64,000 bases of DNA from the NCBI GenBank assembly GCA_965221295.1, contig OZ244879.1, positions 2,108,001 to 2,172,000 of the forward strand, read 5' to 3'. The translations under genes and the position numbers were made by a program. The notes beneath the pieces are model-generated. The model made no database searches, had not been told where the DNA came from, and saw nothing but the letters and a program-made list of their open reading frames with translations. How positions within the stretch are numbered: the stretch's first letter is position 1; each line of letters starts with the position of its first letter. Below, in pieces: positions 42,672 to 51,325 of this stretch. The stretch is from Bin87 sp965221295 (lineage in GTDB: Bacteria; Chloroflexota; Dehalococcoidia; Lucifugimonadales; UBA3495).

Positions 42672-42680
42672 TGGTACACT
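42672..42680 (+). promoter_or_regulatory. extended -10 promoter for the RlmD-Maf/Tat operon
   Basis: TGGTACACT has the TG extension before a TACACT hexamer. Transcription would start near 42687. The leader of about 120 bases includes the start-codon repeat. The remaining intergenic sequence 42588-42671 shows nothing else. Confidence 0.35.
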
Positions 42681-42776
42681 TCAGCATATCCTCGGTCAAC
42701 CGGCGTCGGGTCGCTGCCTGGTACGCATGAGTTTTCCCAAACCTGCCCACGCCAGCCAACGCCATACTTCAACCCA

Positions 42777-42824
42777 TATGGTTGATGCCCCCTATGGTTG
42801 ATGCCCCCTATGGTTGATGCCGCC
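42777..42824 (+). repeat. three 16-bp repeats that contain the start codons of the RlmD-Maf gene
   Basis: Units TATGGTTGATGCCCCC (42777-42792 and 42793-42808) and TATGGTTGATGCCGCC (42809-42824) follow each other. Each carries two ATG codons. Since 16 is not divisible by three, the ATGs fall in all three frames. Those at 42801 and 42810 are in frame with the gene. Confidence 0.95.
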
Positions 42825-44690
42825 GCCACCCTCATCGACGCCCCGCCACAACGGGGCGATGTCATCGCTCTCGACCTACTTTCTTGGGGCCGCCTGGGTG
42901 AGGCTATGGCCACCCATGCCGGACGCGACGTTTTCGTTTTTGGCGGCATCCCCGGCGAAACCGTCTCGGCAGAAGTGGTCGCCGTGCGACGCAAGTACAT
43001 CGCCGCCCAGGTGGTCAACGTGATCCACCCGTCGCCCCATCGCGTCGAGCCGCCGTGCCCTTATTTCGGACAGTGCACCGGATGCCAGTGGCAGCATCTG
43101 TCCTACTCCCAGCAGCTGCGCGCCAAAACGTCCATCGTGGCGGACGCGCTGCAACGCATCGGCAATTTCCATTACCTGCCCGTCATGGATACCCTGCCCG
43201 CGCCCAGTCCATTGGGCTACCGTAACCACGCCAGATTCAACGTCTGGCGTTCCACGGGCAGCCTCGGCTTCACCCATCGGGAACGCCGCCGATTCGTGCG
43301 CATCGACCGTTGCCTGTTGATGAACCAGCGCGTCAACGAGTTGCTGGAGCAGCTGCAAGACCGGTGCGGGGAAACCTCCGCCCTCTCCATCCGAGCCTCC
43401 GACGCCACCGGAGATTACCTCGTGCAACCCACCCTGAAAACCCCGGACGCGCCAATCCCGACCGGCCAAAAGCGCTACCTGGAGTCCATCAATGGTCGCG
43501 AATTCCAGGTGGCCTCGCCCTCGTTCTTCCAGGTCAACGTCGCCCAGGCTGGCCGGCTGGCGGATTTGGCAATCGACGCTCTCGGCCTGTCGGGCGCCGA
43601 AACCGTCATCGACGCCTATGCCGGCGTCGGGGCGTTTTCCATACTCCTCGCGCCCCACGCCGCTCGCGTCATCGGCATCGAGGAATCCACCGCCGCGGTG
43701 GCCGACGCGCAGGAAAACGCCGCCAACCTCCCCAACGTAGAATTCATCGCCGGCAAGGTCGAGGACATCCTGCCTAACCTCAGCGTCGTCGTCGACGCCG
43801 TGGTGTTGGACCCCTCGCGCTCCGGTTGTCAGCCATCGGTCCTGGATGCGCTCCTGGCATCGCCGCCGGCTCGCATCGCCTACGTTTCCTGCGACCCCAA
43901 ATCGTTGGCCCGCGACCTGGCCATCCTCGCCCGTTCCTACCGGGTCGATTCAGTTCAACCCTTGGACATGTTTCCCCAGACCCATCACGTGGAATGCCTG
44001 GCCTCCCTCAGCCGGAAACCCGCCGGCGAAATCATCCTGGCGTCAGCCTCTCCGCGCCGGCGAGCCCTGCTCGCCGACCTCGGCATCCCGTTCCGCGTCG
44101 CTCCGTCCAGCATCCCAGAAGAACAGGCGCCCGGTGAATCCGCCGAGCAAATGGTCCGCCGCCTATCCCAGGAAAAAGCCATGGCGGTCGCCCAACTTGA
44201 CGACGCCACAACCGGATACTACATCGCCGCCGACAGCACGGTGGTTCTCGACGGTGAGTCCATCGCCAAACCCGCTGACGCCGCCGAGGCCCGGGCTATG
44301 CTGACCCGACTGCGCGGATCTCAGCACCAGGTCACCACCGGCATCACCGTGTACGACGCCGCCACCGGGCGACGCGTCACCGAGTCTCACACCGCCGACG
44401 TGCTGATGCGCGAATTCAGCGACGCCGAAATGGAGCAGTCTATCGCCACCGGCGCTCCCATGGACAAAGCCGGCGCCTACGCCATCCAGGACGGTGATTT
44501 TCGCCCCGCGACGCTGCTCGACGGTTGCTTTTCCAACGTCATGGGCCTGCCAGCCTGTCGCCTGGTCGAAATCCTGGCCGACCTCGGCTGCCATCTACCC
44601 AGCTACGCCAATATGGTGGTGCCTCCGGGCTGCACCTTGCCGTGCCCGCTGAACCCGGCAGCCAGTCCAACAACGAGTGGCGCTCCATGA
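42810..44690 (+). CDS. fusion of RlmD-type 23S rRNA m5U methyltransferase and Maf nucleotide pyrophosphatase
   Basis: This 626-residue protein is one uninterrupted frame. Residues 1 to about 400 are an RlmD/RumA-type uracil-C5 methyltransferase: a TRAM-like start (VFVFGGIPGETVSAEVV), Fe-S cysteines in CPYFGQCTGCQWQH with a later Cys in IDRCLLMN, an AdoMet motif DAYAGVGAFSILL, and the catalytic Cys in YVSCDPKSLARDL. From residue 407 begins a complete Maf domain: EIILASASPRRRALLADLG, DSTVVLDGESIAKPADAAEA, and AYAIQDGDFRPATLLDGC. Maf hydrolyses non-canonical or m7G/pseudouridine-type nucleotides. The stop overlaps the next start by 4 bases. ATGs in the repeat make the exact start uncertain (42801 or 42810). 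Confidence 0.85.
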   Translation: MVDAAATLIDAPPQRGDVIALDLLSWGRLGEAMATHAGRDVFVFGGIPGETVSAEVVAVRRKYIAAQVVNVIHPSPHRVEPPCPYFGQCTGCQWQHLSYSQQLRAKTSIVADALQRIGNFHYLPVMDTLPAPSPLGYRNHARFNVWRSTGSLGFTHRERRRFVRIDRCLLMNQRVNELLEQLQDRCGETSALSIRASDATGDYLVQPTLKTPDAPIPTGQKRYLESINGREFQVASPSFFQVNVAQAGRLADLAIDALGLSGAETVIDAYAGVGAFSILLAPHAARVIGIEESTAAVADAQENAANLPNVEFIAGKVEDILPNLSVVVDAVVLDPSRSGCQPSVLDALLASPPARIAYVSCDPKSLARDLAILARSYRVDSVQPLDMFPQTHHVECLASLSRKPAGEIILASASPRRRALLADLGIPFRVAPSSIPEEQAPGESAEQMVRRLSQEKAMAVAQLDDATTGYYIAADSTVVLDGESIAKPADAAEARAMLTRLRGSQHQVTTGITVYDAATGRRVTESHTADVLMREFSDAEMEQSIATGAPMDKAGAYAIQDGDFRPATLLDGCFSNVMGLPACRLVEILADLGCHLPSYANMVVPPGCTLPCPLNPAASPTTSGAP

Positions 44691-45022
44691 ACGTATTCGG
44701 CGTCGGCGCCCCGGAATTGCTGGTGATCCTCCTGGTGGCGTTCATCGCCCTGGGGCCCGGCAAAACCATCGAGGTCGCCCGCACCATCGGACGCATGACC
44801 CGCGAAGCTCGCCGCGCGTTCAACGACATTGTGGACGCGGCGTCGCTGTCCGGCGACGGCGGCTCCCGGCGTGAACAGCGCAACTCCACCCACGGATCAG
44901 CGCCGCCAGGCCAGCCTCCGTCCGACCCTCTGCCCATGCCTCCTCACCTGCAATCATCGGCAGACCAAGCCGCGCCCCAGCCTGAGGGCGCCGATCCAGA
45001 AACTCCCGCCAACCAACGATGA
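44687..45022 (+). CDS. TatA/TatB family Sec-independent translocase protein
   Basis: This 111-residue protein has the Tat signature FGVGAPELLVILLVAFIALG (transmembrane helix with a polar start), then PGKTIEVARTIGRMTREARRAF, the amphipathic helix, and a disordered Pro/Ser-rich tail. The length and tail fit the TatB side, but TatA and TatB cannot be told apart safely here. The ATG overlaps the stop of the RlmD-Maf gene, and the stop overlaps the tatC start, so the three are translationally linked. Confidence 0.87.
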   Translation: MNVFGVGAPELLVILLVAFIALGPGKTIEVARTIGRMTREARRAFNDIVDAASLSGDGGSRREQRNSTHGSAPPGQPPSDPLPMPPHLQSSADQAAPQPEGADPETPANQR

Positions 45023-45918
45023 TTGCCGAGATTGTGTCCTGGTGGGAACAGTTCGGCGACTGGCGCTTGGCGGCGGTCGCCGGTTTCATCGCCCTGCTGG
45101 CCATCGTCGCGGTGGCATCCTGGCTGGTGTCCCGGAGCCGCAGGGACGCTGAACCCAACGACGGCGCCACCGAGGCCATGCCCCTCCGGGAACACTTTCG
45201 CGAGTTGCGCTCTCGGGTGCTGGTCTCCATGCTCGCCCTGCTGGCCGGCTCCGCGGTCTGCTTCTATTTCTACGAGGAAATCCTGGCTCTACTAACCGAA
45301 CCGGCCCGCCGGGTCGCCGGTGATGGCGTCGCCATCATCTATACTGAGGTTACCGAACTGCTCAGCACGACCGTCAAGGTATCTCTGCTGGGTGGCTTGG
45401 TTCTGGCGTTGCCGGTCATCCTGTACCACGCCATCCGTTTCGTGGCGCCTGGCCTTACTCCCAAAGAGCGACGCATCCTGTTCTCATTTCTGCCGGCGGC
45501 CCTGCTCGCTTTCGTCGGCGGCATGGCGTTCGGATATTTCGTCATGATCCCGCCGGCGTTGAAGTTCCTGCTCACCTTCGGCGGCGACGTGGCCGACCCG
45601 CTCATTCGCATCAGCAACATCGTCAACATCATGATCCGGTTGCTATTCTGGCTGGGCATCGCATTCGAGACGCCCCTGGTCATGTACGTCCTGGCAACTC
45701 TGGGCATCGTCAGCGCCCGGGGATTCGCCCGATTCCGCCGCCTGTGGTTGGTGGCGTCATTCGTAATCGCAGCCGCCATCACGCCCACCATAGACCCCTT
45801 GAACCAGGCCATCGTCGCCGGGCCATTGATCGTGCTCTACGAACTGGGGGTGTTGTTGGCCCGTTTCGCTGGGCGTCGACCCGCTGCGGCGCTCAACGCT
45901 GAACCCGCCGGCAAGTAA
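45019..45918 (+). CDS. tatC: TatC, twin-arginine translocase subunit, with extra N-terminal membrane segment
   Basis: This 299-residue protein holds the usual six-helix TatC core. MPLREHFRELRSRVLVSM begins the first conserved cytoplasmic-side region, followed by FYEEILALLTEPA, GLTPKERRILFSFLPAAL and PALKFLLTFG. Before it, residues 17-37 (AAVAGFIALLAIVAVASWLVS) form an added hydrophobic helix, so there are about seven membrane segments. It recognises twin-arginine signal peptides and docks TatB. It overlaps the preceding Tat gene by 4 bases. Confidence 0.92.
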   Translation: MIAEIVSWWEQFGDWRLAAVAGFIALLAIVAVASWLVSRSRRDAEPNDGATEAMPLREHFRELRSRVLVSMLALLAGSAVCFYFYEEILALLTEPARRVAGDGVAIIYTEVTELLSTTVKVSLLGGLVLALPVILYHAIRFVAPGLTPKERRILFSFLPAALLAFVGGMAFGYFVMIPPALKFLLTFGGDVADPLIRISNIVNIMIRLLFWLGIAFETPLVMYVLATLGIVSARGFARFRRLWLVASFVIAAAITPTIDPLNQAIVAGPLIVLYELGVLLARFAGRRPAAALNAEPAGK

Positions 45919-45928
45919 TTCGGGCAGC

Positions 45929-45954
45929 AAAAAGGCGCGGCCAATCGCCGCGCC
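45929..45954 (-). terminator. rho-independent terminator for the convergent tatA gene
   Basis: GGCGCGGC at 45934-45941 pairs with GCCGCGCC at 45947-45954 around CAATC. On the minus strand the stem is followed by TTTTT, so it would end transcription of tatA (45981). It lies just after tatC. Confidence 0.7.
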
Positions 45955-45980
45955 CGCTGCGCCGTCAGTGGCTCCACCCT

Positions 45981-46187
45981 TCAGGAGCGTGGTTCGCCCG
46001 GCCCTCCGTCGCTGGCCGCGGAGTCCCCGGCGGGTTTTTCGTCCTCCCCCATCACCGACGTCTTGAACGACCGGATTCCCTTCCCCAGGGCGGAACCCAC
46101 GCCCGGCAGCCGCGATGCGCCAAAAATCAGCAGCACCACCATCAGAATCAACAGTAATTCCACCATCCCAAAGGGGCCAACACGCAT
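45981..46187 (-). CDS. tatA: TatA, Sec-independent protein translocase pore subunit
   Basis: This 68-residue protein has one hydrophobic helix (FGMVELLLILMVVLLIFGAS), the conserved LPGVGSALGKGIRSFK amphipathic segment, and a short acidic tail. The size is typical for TatA. It is convergent with tatC, which is an unusual arrangement because tatA and tatC are normally co-directional. It ends in a strong terminator at 45929-45954. Confidence 0.9.
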   Translation of the reverse strand: MRVGPFGMVELLLILMVVLLIFGASRLPGVGSALGKGIRSFKTSVMGEDEKPAGDSAASDGGPGEPRS

Positions 46188-46341
46188 CGTCGCACGTACT
46201 CCATTCCTGTGACCATCAACTGACTATCAACATTCTACCAGAACCGGCGATTGTCCACCTAGCGGTGGCCGCGCCCAGTTCGCGCAACATCCTGCCCACC
46301 GCGCAATTGCCCTCCCGATGGCCAACGCGATTTCGGCCAAC

Positions 46342-46370
46342 TTGCCGCTCTGCGGCCCTGCCGGTATAAT
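46342..46370 (+). promoter_or_regulatory. sigma-70-type promoter of the pyruvate dehydrogenase operon
   Basis: TTGCCG at 46342-46347 and a perfect TATAAT at 46365-46370 are separated by 17 bases. Transcription would start near 46377, about 60 bases before the lpdA start. It is the best-formed bipartite promoter in the window. Confidence 0.6.
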
Positions 46371-46439
46371 GCGGCAACAAGCGCAGCCCCAATCTTGCCA
46401 TCAGCGCGGGCAGTTGGCGGGTTGCGCCAATCTAGTGGT

Positions 46440-47852
46440 ATGGATAGTTTGATGGCAACCGACGCAGGCTATGATGTAGCAGTTATCGGGGGTGGGCCGG
46501 GTGGCTACGTGGCCGCCATCCGAGCCGGTCAGTTGGGTCTCAACGCCTGCGTCATCGAACGCGAAGCCCTCGGCGGCGTCTGCCTCAACTGGGGTTGCAT
46601 CCCCTCCAAGGCCCTGCTCAAAAACGCCGAGGTCGTCTCCTACTTTCAGCGGGCCAACCAATTCGGCCTCAGCTTCGACAACTTCCACGCTGATTACTCC
46701 GTGGCCGTCCAGCGCAGTCGCCAAGTGGTGGACCGCATGACTCGCGGCGTCGCGTTCCTGCTCCGCAAGAACAACGTTGACCACATAGAGGGCGCCGCCC
46801 GCATCGTTTCCGCCCGCGCCATCGACGTAACCGGACCCGACGGACAGACCACTCGCGTGGCGGCCCGCAACATTATCGTCGCCACTGGCGCCCGCCCGCG
46901 CAGCATCCCTCCTCTGCCAGTTGACGGACAGCGCGTAATCACCAGCCGCGAAGGCATCGTCGCTGAGGACGTGCCCGGTTCCATCGCCATCATTGGCGGC
47001 GGAGCCATCGGCGTCGAGTTCGCCTATATCTACCGCATGTACGGCGCCGACGTCACCATAATCGAACTGCTGCCCAGGCTGGTTCCCAACGAGGATGAAG
47101 AAATTAGCCAGCAGTTGGAGCGCGCCTTCAACCGCCACGGCATCAAGATCCAAACCGGCGCCGGCGTAACCGCTTCCCAAGCCGACGCCACCGGCGTTGC
47201 CCTTACCATCGAAAAAGATGGCGCGTCCGAAACCGCCAGATTCGACAAGGCTCTGGTCGCCATCGGCGTTCTGCCCAACTCCGACGATCTGGGATTGGAG
47301 AACGTCGGAGTCGCCACCGAACGCGGCTACATCAACGTGGATGACCGCATGGCCACCAATGTCCCCGGCATCTTCGCCGTCGGCGACGTGACCGGCAAAC
47401 TCGCCCTCGCTCACGTGGCGTCCGCCCAGGGCATTCTCGCCGTGGAAGCCATCGCGGGCGAAGAAACCCAACCGCTCGACTACGCTTTCATGCCCAAGGC
47501 CACCTACTGCCATCCCCAGGTCGCCTCTTTTGGCCTCACCGAGGCCCAGGCCATCGAACAGGGTTACGATGTGAAGGTGGGCCGGTTCAATGTTCAGGCC
47601 AGCGGCAAGGCCGTCGCCATGGGCGAAAACGACGGCATGGTCAAGGTCGTTATCGACGCCAACTACGGCGAGGTTCTAGGCGCCCACCTGTGCGGCCCCG
47701 AAGTGACAGAACTGCTGGCCGAACTTCAAATGACCCGAGTGCTGGAAGGCACAACCCTGGAACTGGGCTGGACTGTCCATGCCCACCCTACCATCTCTGA
47801 GATGATCCACGAGGCGGCGCTGGACGCCGAAGGCCGCGCGCTTCACATGTGA
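46440..47852 (+). CDS. lpdA: dihydrolipoyl dehydrogenase (E3)
   Basis: This 470-residue flavoprotein has the FAD fingerprint DVAVIGGGPGGYVAAIRAGQLG, the redox disulfide GGVCLNWGCIPSKALL, the NAD fingerprint IAIIGGGAIGVEFAYIY, and the C-terminal HAHPTISEMIHEAALD with the catalytic His-Glu. It reoxidises dihydrolipoamide and makes NADH. The start could be 46440 or 46452; neither has a strong ribosome site. It is the first gene of the lpdA-pdhA-pdhB-pdhC cluster, with pdhA 120 bases downstream. Confidence 0.92.
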   Translation: MDSLMATDAGYDVAVIGGGPGGYVAAIRAGQLGLNACVIEREALGGVCLNWGCIPSKALLKNAEVVSYFQRANQFGLSFDNFHADYSVAVQRSRQVVDRMTRGVAFLLRKNNVDHIEGAARIVSARAIDVTGPDGQTTRVAARNIIVATGARPRSIPPLPVDGQRVITSREGIVAEDVPGSIAIIGGGAIGVEFAYIYRMYGADVTIIELLPRLVPNEDEEISQQLERAFNRHGIKIQTGAGVTASQADATGVALTIEKDGASETARFDKALVAIGVLPNSDDLGLENVGVATERGYINVDDRMATNVPGIFAVGDVTGKLALAHVASAQGILAVEAIAGEETQPLDYAFMPKATYCHPQVASFGLTEAQAIEQGYDVKVGRFNVQASGKAVAMGENDGMVKVVIDANYGEVLGAHLCGPEVTELLAELQMTRVLEGTTLELGWTVHAHPTISEMIHEAALDAEGRALHM

Positions 47853-47972
47853 ATCTCCAACGCAACGCGCCCACCTTCAACTACGCTCCGTGAACTACGT
47901 TCCGTTCCCGCCTTCGAGGGTTTCGGCATCAGACCCCAACCAACCATTCATTACCGCCTGCGAGGAATTGAC

Positions 47973-49004
47973 ATGCTGAAAGCAGCGGATGTGCCCGATC
48001 TGACCAAAGACGATCTGCTCGGTTTCTACCGGCAGATGAAGCTCATCCGTGAGTTCGAGCGAGAGTCGGAACGCCAGTACACGCGAGGCAACATCAAAGG
48101 CTTTCTCCATGTCTATAACGGCGAGGAAGCCATCGCCGTCGGCGCCATCAACACCCTGCGCGACGATGATTACATCGTCACCCACTACCGCGACCATGGC
48201 CAAGCCCTGGCCCGAGGCATGGGCAGCAACGAAGTGATGGCCGAACTGATGGGCAAGGCCACCGGCTGCAGCAAGGGCAAGGGCGGGTCCATGCACCTGT
48301 TCAGCTCGGAGCTCAACTTCATGGGCGGCTACGCCATCGTCGGCGGTCAATTGTGCGTCGCCACCGGCATCGCCCTCGCCGTCCAGTACCGCGGCGACGA
48401 TCAGGTAGTGCTCTGCTTCTTCGGCGACGGCGCCGTCAACGAGGGCGAGTTCCACGAGGCCATGAACCTCGCCGCCATCTGGAAACTCCCCGTCATATTC
48501 TTCTGCGAACACAACCTCTACGGCATGGGCGCCTCCTCCAAAGAAACCCTGGTCATGTGGGATTCCCTCCACGAAATGGCCGCCGCCTACGGAATGGACC
48601 GTTACGAGGTCGACGGCAACAACGTTCTGGAAGTCCGCGACCTGATGCAGAAAATCAACGCCGACGTGCGGTCCGGCAAGGGCCCAGCCTTCGTCGTAGC
48701 TCGCACCTACCGCCTGCGCGGGCACTCCGTCGCCGATCCCGCGGACTATCGTCCAGACGACGAAGTACAATATTGGGAAGCCCAGGATCCCATTCCGCGG
48801 TTCCGCGACTGGCTCACCGTAGAGGGAATTGCCACCGTGGAAGATTTCGACGAAATCGATGCCAGCGTGGAGCAGGAAGTCGTCATCGCCGCCGAGTTCG
48901 GCGAATCCTCCCCATGGCCTGAGCCCGACGACCTCTACGACGGCGTTTACACGGACCGACCAACCGAGGGAATTCCCTCCTACAGCAACAGCGCCACCCA
49001 CTGA
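47973..49004 (+). CDS. pdhA: pyruvate dehydrogenase E1 component, alpha subunit
   Basis: This 343-residue subunit has DLLGFYRQMKLIREFERES, SNEVMAELMGKATGCSKGKG with GGSMHLFSSELNFMGGYAIV, and the TPP motif FFGDGAVNEGEFHEAMNLAAIWKLP, followed by ICEHN-like FFCEHNLYGMG. The C-terminal region has the phosphoregion-like YRLRGHSVADPADYR. It decarboxylates a 2-oxo acid onto TPP and is paired with E1 beta. Pyruvate is the likely substrate, but an acetoin-type role (AcoAB) cannot be excluded. GCGAGGAATTGAC precedes the ATG. Confidence 0.9.
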   Translation: MLKAADVPDLTKDDLLGFYRQMKLIREFERESERQYTRGNIKGFLHVYNGEEAIAVGAINTLRDDDYIVTHYRDHGQALARGMGSNEVMAELMGKATGCSKGKGGSMHLFSSELNFMGGYAIVGGQLCVATGIALAVQYRGDDQVVLCFFGDGAVNEGEFHEAMNLAAIWKLPVIFFCEHNLYGMGASSKETLVMWDSLHEMAAAYGMDRYEVDGNNVLEVRDLMQKINADVRSGKGPAFVVARTYRLRGHSVADPADYRPDDEVQYWEAQDPIPRFRDWLTVEGIATVEDFDEIDASVEQEVVIAAEFGESSPWPEPDDLYDGVYTDRPTEGIPSYSNSATH

Positions 49005-49013
49005 GGATTCGCC

Positions 49014-49997
49014 ATGTCGGTCATCACCTACCGCGACGCCGTTTCATCCGTACTCCGCGAGGCCCTAGATGAAGACGAGCGCGTCTTCCTCATGGGCGAG
49101 GACATCGGCCCTTACGGCGGCGCCTTCGCCGTCACCAAGGGTTTCACCGAACGTTACGGCAAAAAACGCATCAAGGACTCCCCCCTTGCCGAATCAGTGA
49201 TCGTCGGCGCCGGCGTTGGCGCCGCCATGGCCGGACTCCGACCGGTCGTCGAGTTGATGACCATCAACTTCAGCCTCCTGGCCATGGACCAAATCGTCAA
49301 CCACGCCGCCAAAATCCGCTACATGTCCGGCGGCCAGTTCTCCATCCCGCTCATTATCCGCACCGTTACCGGCGCCGGCGCGTCCGTTGGCGCCACCCAC
49401 TCCCAGTCCTTCGAAGGTTGGTACGCCTCCGTTCCAGGCCTCACGGTGGTCACGCCCGCTACGCCAAGCGACGTGATCGGACTGTTCCGCTCCTGCCGCG
49501 AACTCAACGACCCAGTGTTGTTCGTGGAGCACATCCTCCTCTACGGCTCCCAGGGCGAGGCGCCCTCCGTCGGCGACTATCGCGTCCCCATCGGCCGCGC
49601 CAACCTTCGGCGCGCCGGCAAAGACATCACCCTGTGCGGTTACTCCCGCATGGCCAACGTGGCCGAGCAGGCCGCCAATATCCTCGCCCGCGAAGGCATC
49701 GAGGCCGACGTCATCGACCTTCGCACCCTGCGACCCCTCGATACCGAAACCCTGGTTAATTCGGTCAAAAAGACCCACCGCGCGCTGATGGTCGAAGAAA
49801 CCACTCGCCTCGGTGGGTTCGCCGGCGAACTGGTCTCCCAAATCCAGGAGGAAGCCTTCGATTACCTCGACGCCCCCGTCGCACGGGTCGCCGGCGCCGA
49901 AGTTCCCATCCCCTATTCGTTCCCATTGGAACAACTGGCAATTCCCAGCCCGGATACCGTGGCCGCCGCCGCGCGGAAACTGGTCAACGGCGCTTAG
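49014..49997 (+). CDS. pdhB: pyruvate dehydrogenase E1 component, beta subunit
   Basis: This 327-residue subunit has the family start VITYRDAVSSVLREALDEDERVFLMGEDIG, then KRIKDSPLAESVIVGAGVGAAMAGLRPVVELM and FPLEQLAIPSPDTVAAAARKL at the end. It forms the alpha2-beta2 E1 heterotetramer with PdhA. GAGGATTCGCC precedes the ATG 10 bases after pdhA. Confidence 0.92.
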   Translation: MSVITYRDAVSSVLREALDEDERVFLMGEDIGPYGGAFAVTKGFTERYGKKRIKDSPLAESVIVGAGVGAAMAGLRPVVELMTINFSLLAMDQIVNHAAKIRYMSGGQFSIPLIIRTVTGAGASVGATHSQSFEGWYASVPGLTVVTPATPSDVIGLFRSCRELNDPVLFVEHILLYGSQGEAPSVGDYRVPIGRANLRRAGKDITLCGYSRMANVAEQAANILAREGIEADVIDLRTLRPLDTETLVNSVKKTHRALMVEETTRLGGFAGELVSQIQEEAFDYLDAPVARVAGAEVPIPYSFPLEQLAIPSPDTVAAAARKLVNGA

Positions 49998-50056
49998 CAT
50001 CCACGGGCCGTTCATCGACCCGCCACCAACGTTTCGCGTCAGCGCAGGAGGAAACC

Positions 50057-51325
50057 GTGGCAACCAACGTCGTCATGCCACAGATGGGATACGACATGCG
50101 GGAAGGCACCGTCGTTCGCTGGTACAAGCAGGAAGGCGAGACTGTGGACCGCGGCGAGATCATCGCCGACATCGAAACCGACAAGGCTACCGTTGAGTTC
50201 GAAGCCTACACCGGCGGCGTTCTCGGCAAAATCGTCGCTCAGGAAGGAATCGCGGTCCCAGTTGGCGAACTCATCGCCATCATCACCGATCCCGGCGAAG
50301 CCGTCCCAGACGTGGCGACGCCCACCGCTCCTGCTCCGGCGACGCCACCTCCGGCTACTCCGCCGCCTGCCGCCGCTCAACCGCCTGCCGTCGAGACCGC
50401 GCCAACGCCTGCCGCAGCCTCCGCTCCGGCGCTCTCCGACGGACAGGTGCGCGCCTCTCCCATCGCCCGCCGCCTCGCCCGCGAACGCGGCATCGACCTC
50501 GCGCTAGTCGCCGGCACCGGACCCAACGGCCGCATCACCGAAAGGGACATCGAAAACTACCAACCCTCCAGTCCAGAACCTGCCTCCCCGGCGCCGGGCG
50601 CCTCGTCCCCAGTCGTCGACCAGGCGCCCGGCGCGGCTCCCGCCGACTCGCGCGTCGAGTTGAGCCGCATGCGCCAGACCATCGCCCGCGTAACCTCCGA
50701 CAGCAAAGCCAGCGCCCCCCATTTCTACGTCACTGCGGAAATCGACATGGGCAAGGCCATGGCTCTGCGCCGTGATGTCAACGACGCCGCAGATCCTGAA
50801 AACCGCGTCAGCGTCAACGACCTAATGGTCAAAGCCTCCGCTCTGGCCCTCGCCAAGCATCCCAAGTTCAACTCCTTCTACCGAGGCGACCATCTGGAAG
50901 TCCACGGCGCCATGAACATCGGCATCGCCATCGCGTTGGAATCTGGGCTCATCCTGCCTGGCGTTAGCAACTGCGAGGCAAAATCGTTGCTCCAAATCGC
51001 CGCCGCCACCAAGGACTTGATCAGCCGGGCCAATAGCGGCGCCTTGCGCAATGAGGAATACAGCTCCACTACCTTCAGCATCAGCAACATGGGCATGTTC
51101 GACGTGGAGAGTTTCACCGCCATCATCTATCCACCCCACGCGGCGATCCTGGCCGTGGGCAGCGTCAAGCAGCAGCCCGTGGTCCGCGACGGCGAGTTGG
51201 CGGTCGGTACCATCATGAAAGCCACCCTGTCCACCGACCATCGCGTCGCCGACGGCGCCGAAGCCGCCCAGTTCCTCATGGAAATCAAGCGAGTCCTCGA
51301 AAATCCTGTCTCCCTCCTCCTGTAA
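50057..51325 (+). CDS. pdhC: dihydrolipoamide acetyltransferase (E2)
   Basis: This 422-residue E2 has a single lipoyl domain, DIETDKATVEFEAYTGG with the lipoylated Lys near 43, a Pro/Ala linker (about 80-135), a peripheral E3-binding domain SPIARRLARERGIDLALVAGTGPNG near 145-170, and a catalytic domain with STDHRVADGAEAAQF (active His and Asp). A GTG start follows GCAGGAGGAAACC, and no nearby ATG fits. It is the last gene of the cluster. Substrate identity follows pdhAB. Confidence 0.92.
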   Translation: MATNVVMPQMGYDMREGTVVRWYKQEGETVDRGEIIADIETDKATVEFEAYTGGVLGKIVAQEGIAVPVGELIAIITDPGEAVPDVATPTAPAPATPPPATPPPAAAQPPAVETAPTPAAASAPALSDGQVRASPIARRLARERGIDLALVAGTGPNGRITERDIENYQPSSPEPASPAPGASSPVVDQAPGAAPADSRVELSRMRQTIARVTSDSKASAPHFYVTAEIDMGKAMALRRDVNDAADPENRVSVNDLMVKASALALAKHPKFNSFYRGDHLEVHGAMNIGIAIALESGLILPGVSNCEAKSLLQIAAATKDLISRANSGALRNEEYSSTTFSISNMGMFDVESFTAIIYPPHAAILAVGSVKQQPVVRDGELAVGTIMKATLSTDHRVADGAEAAQFLMEIKRVLENPVSLLL

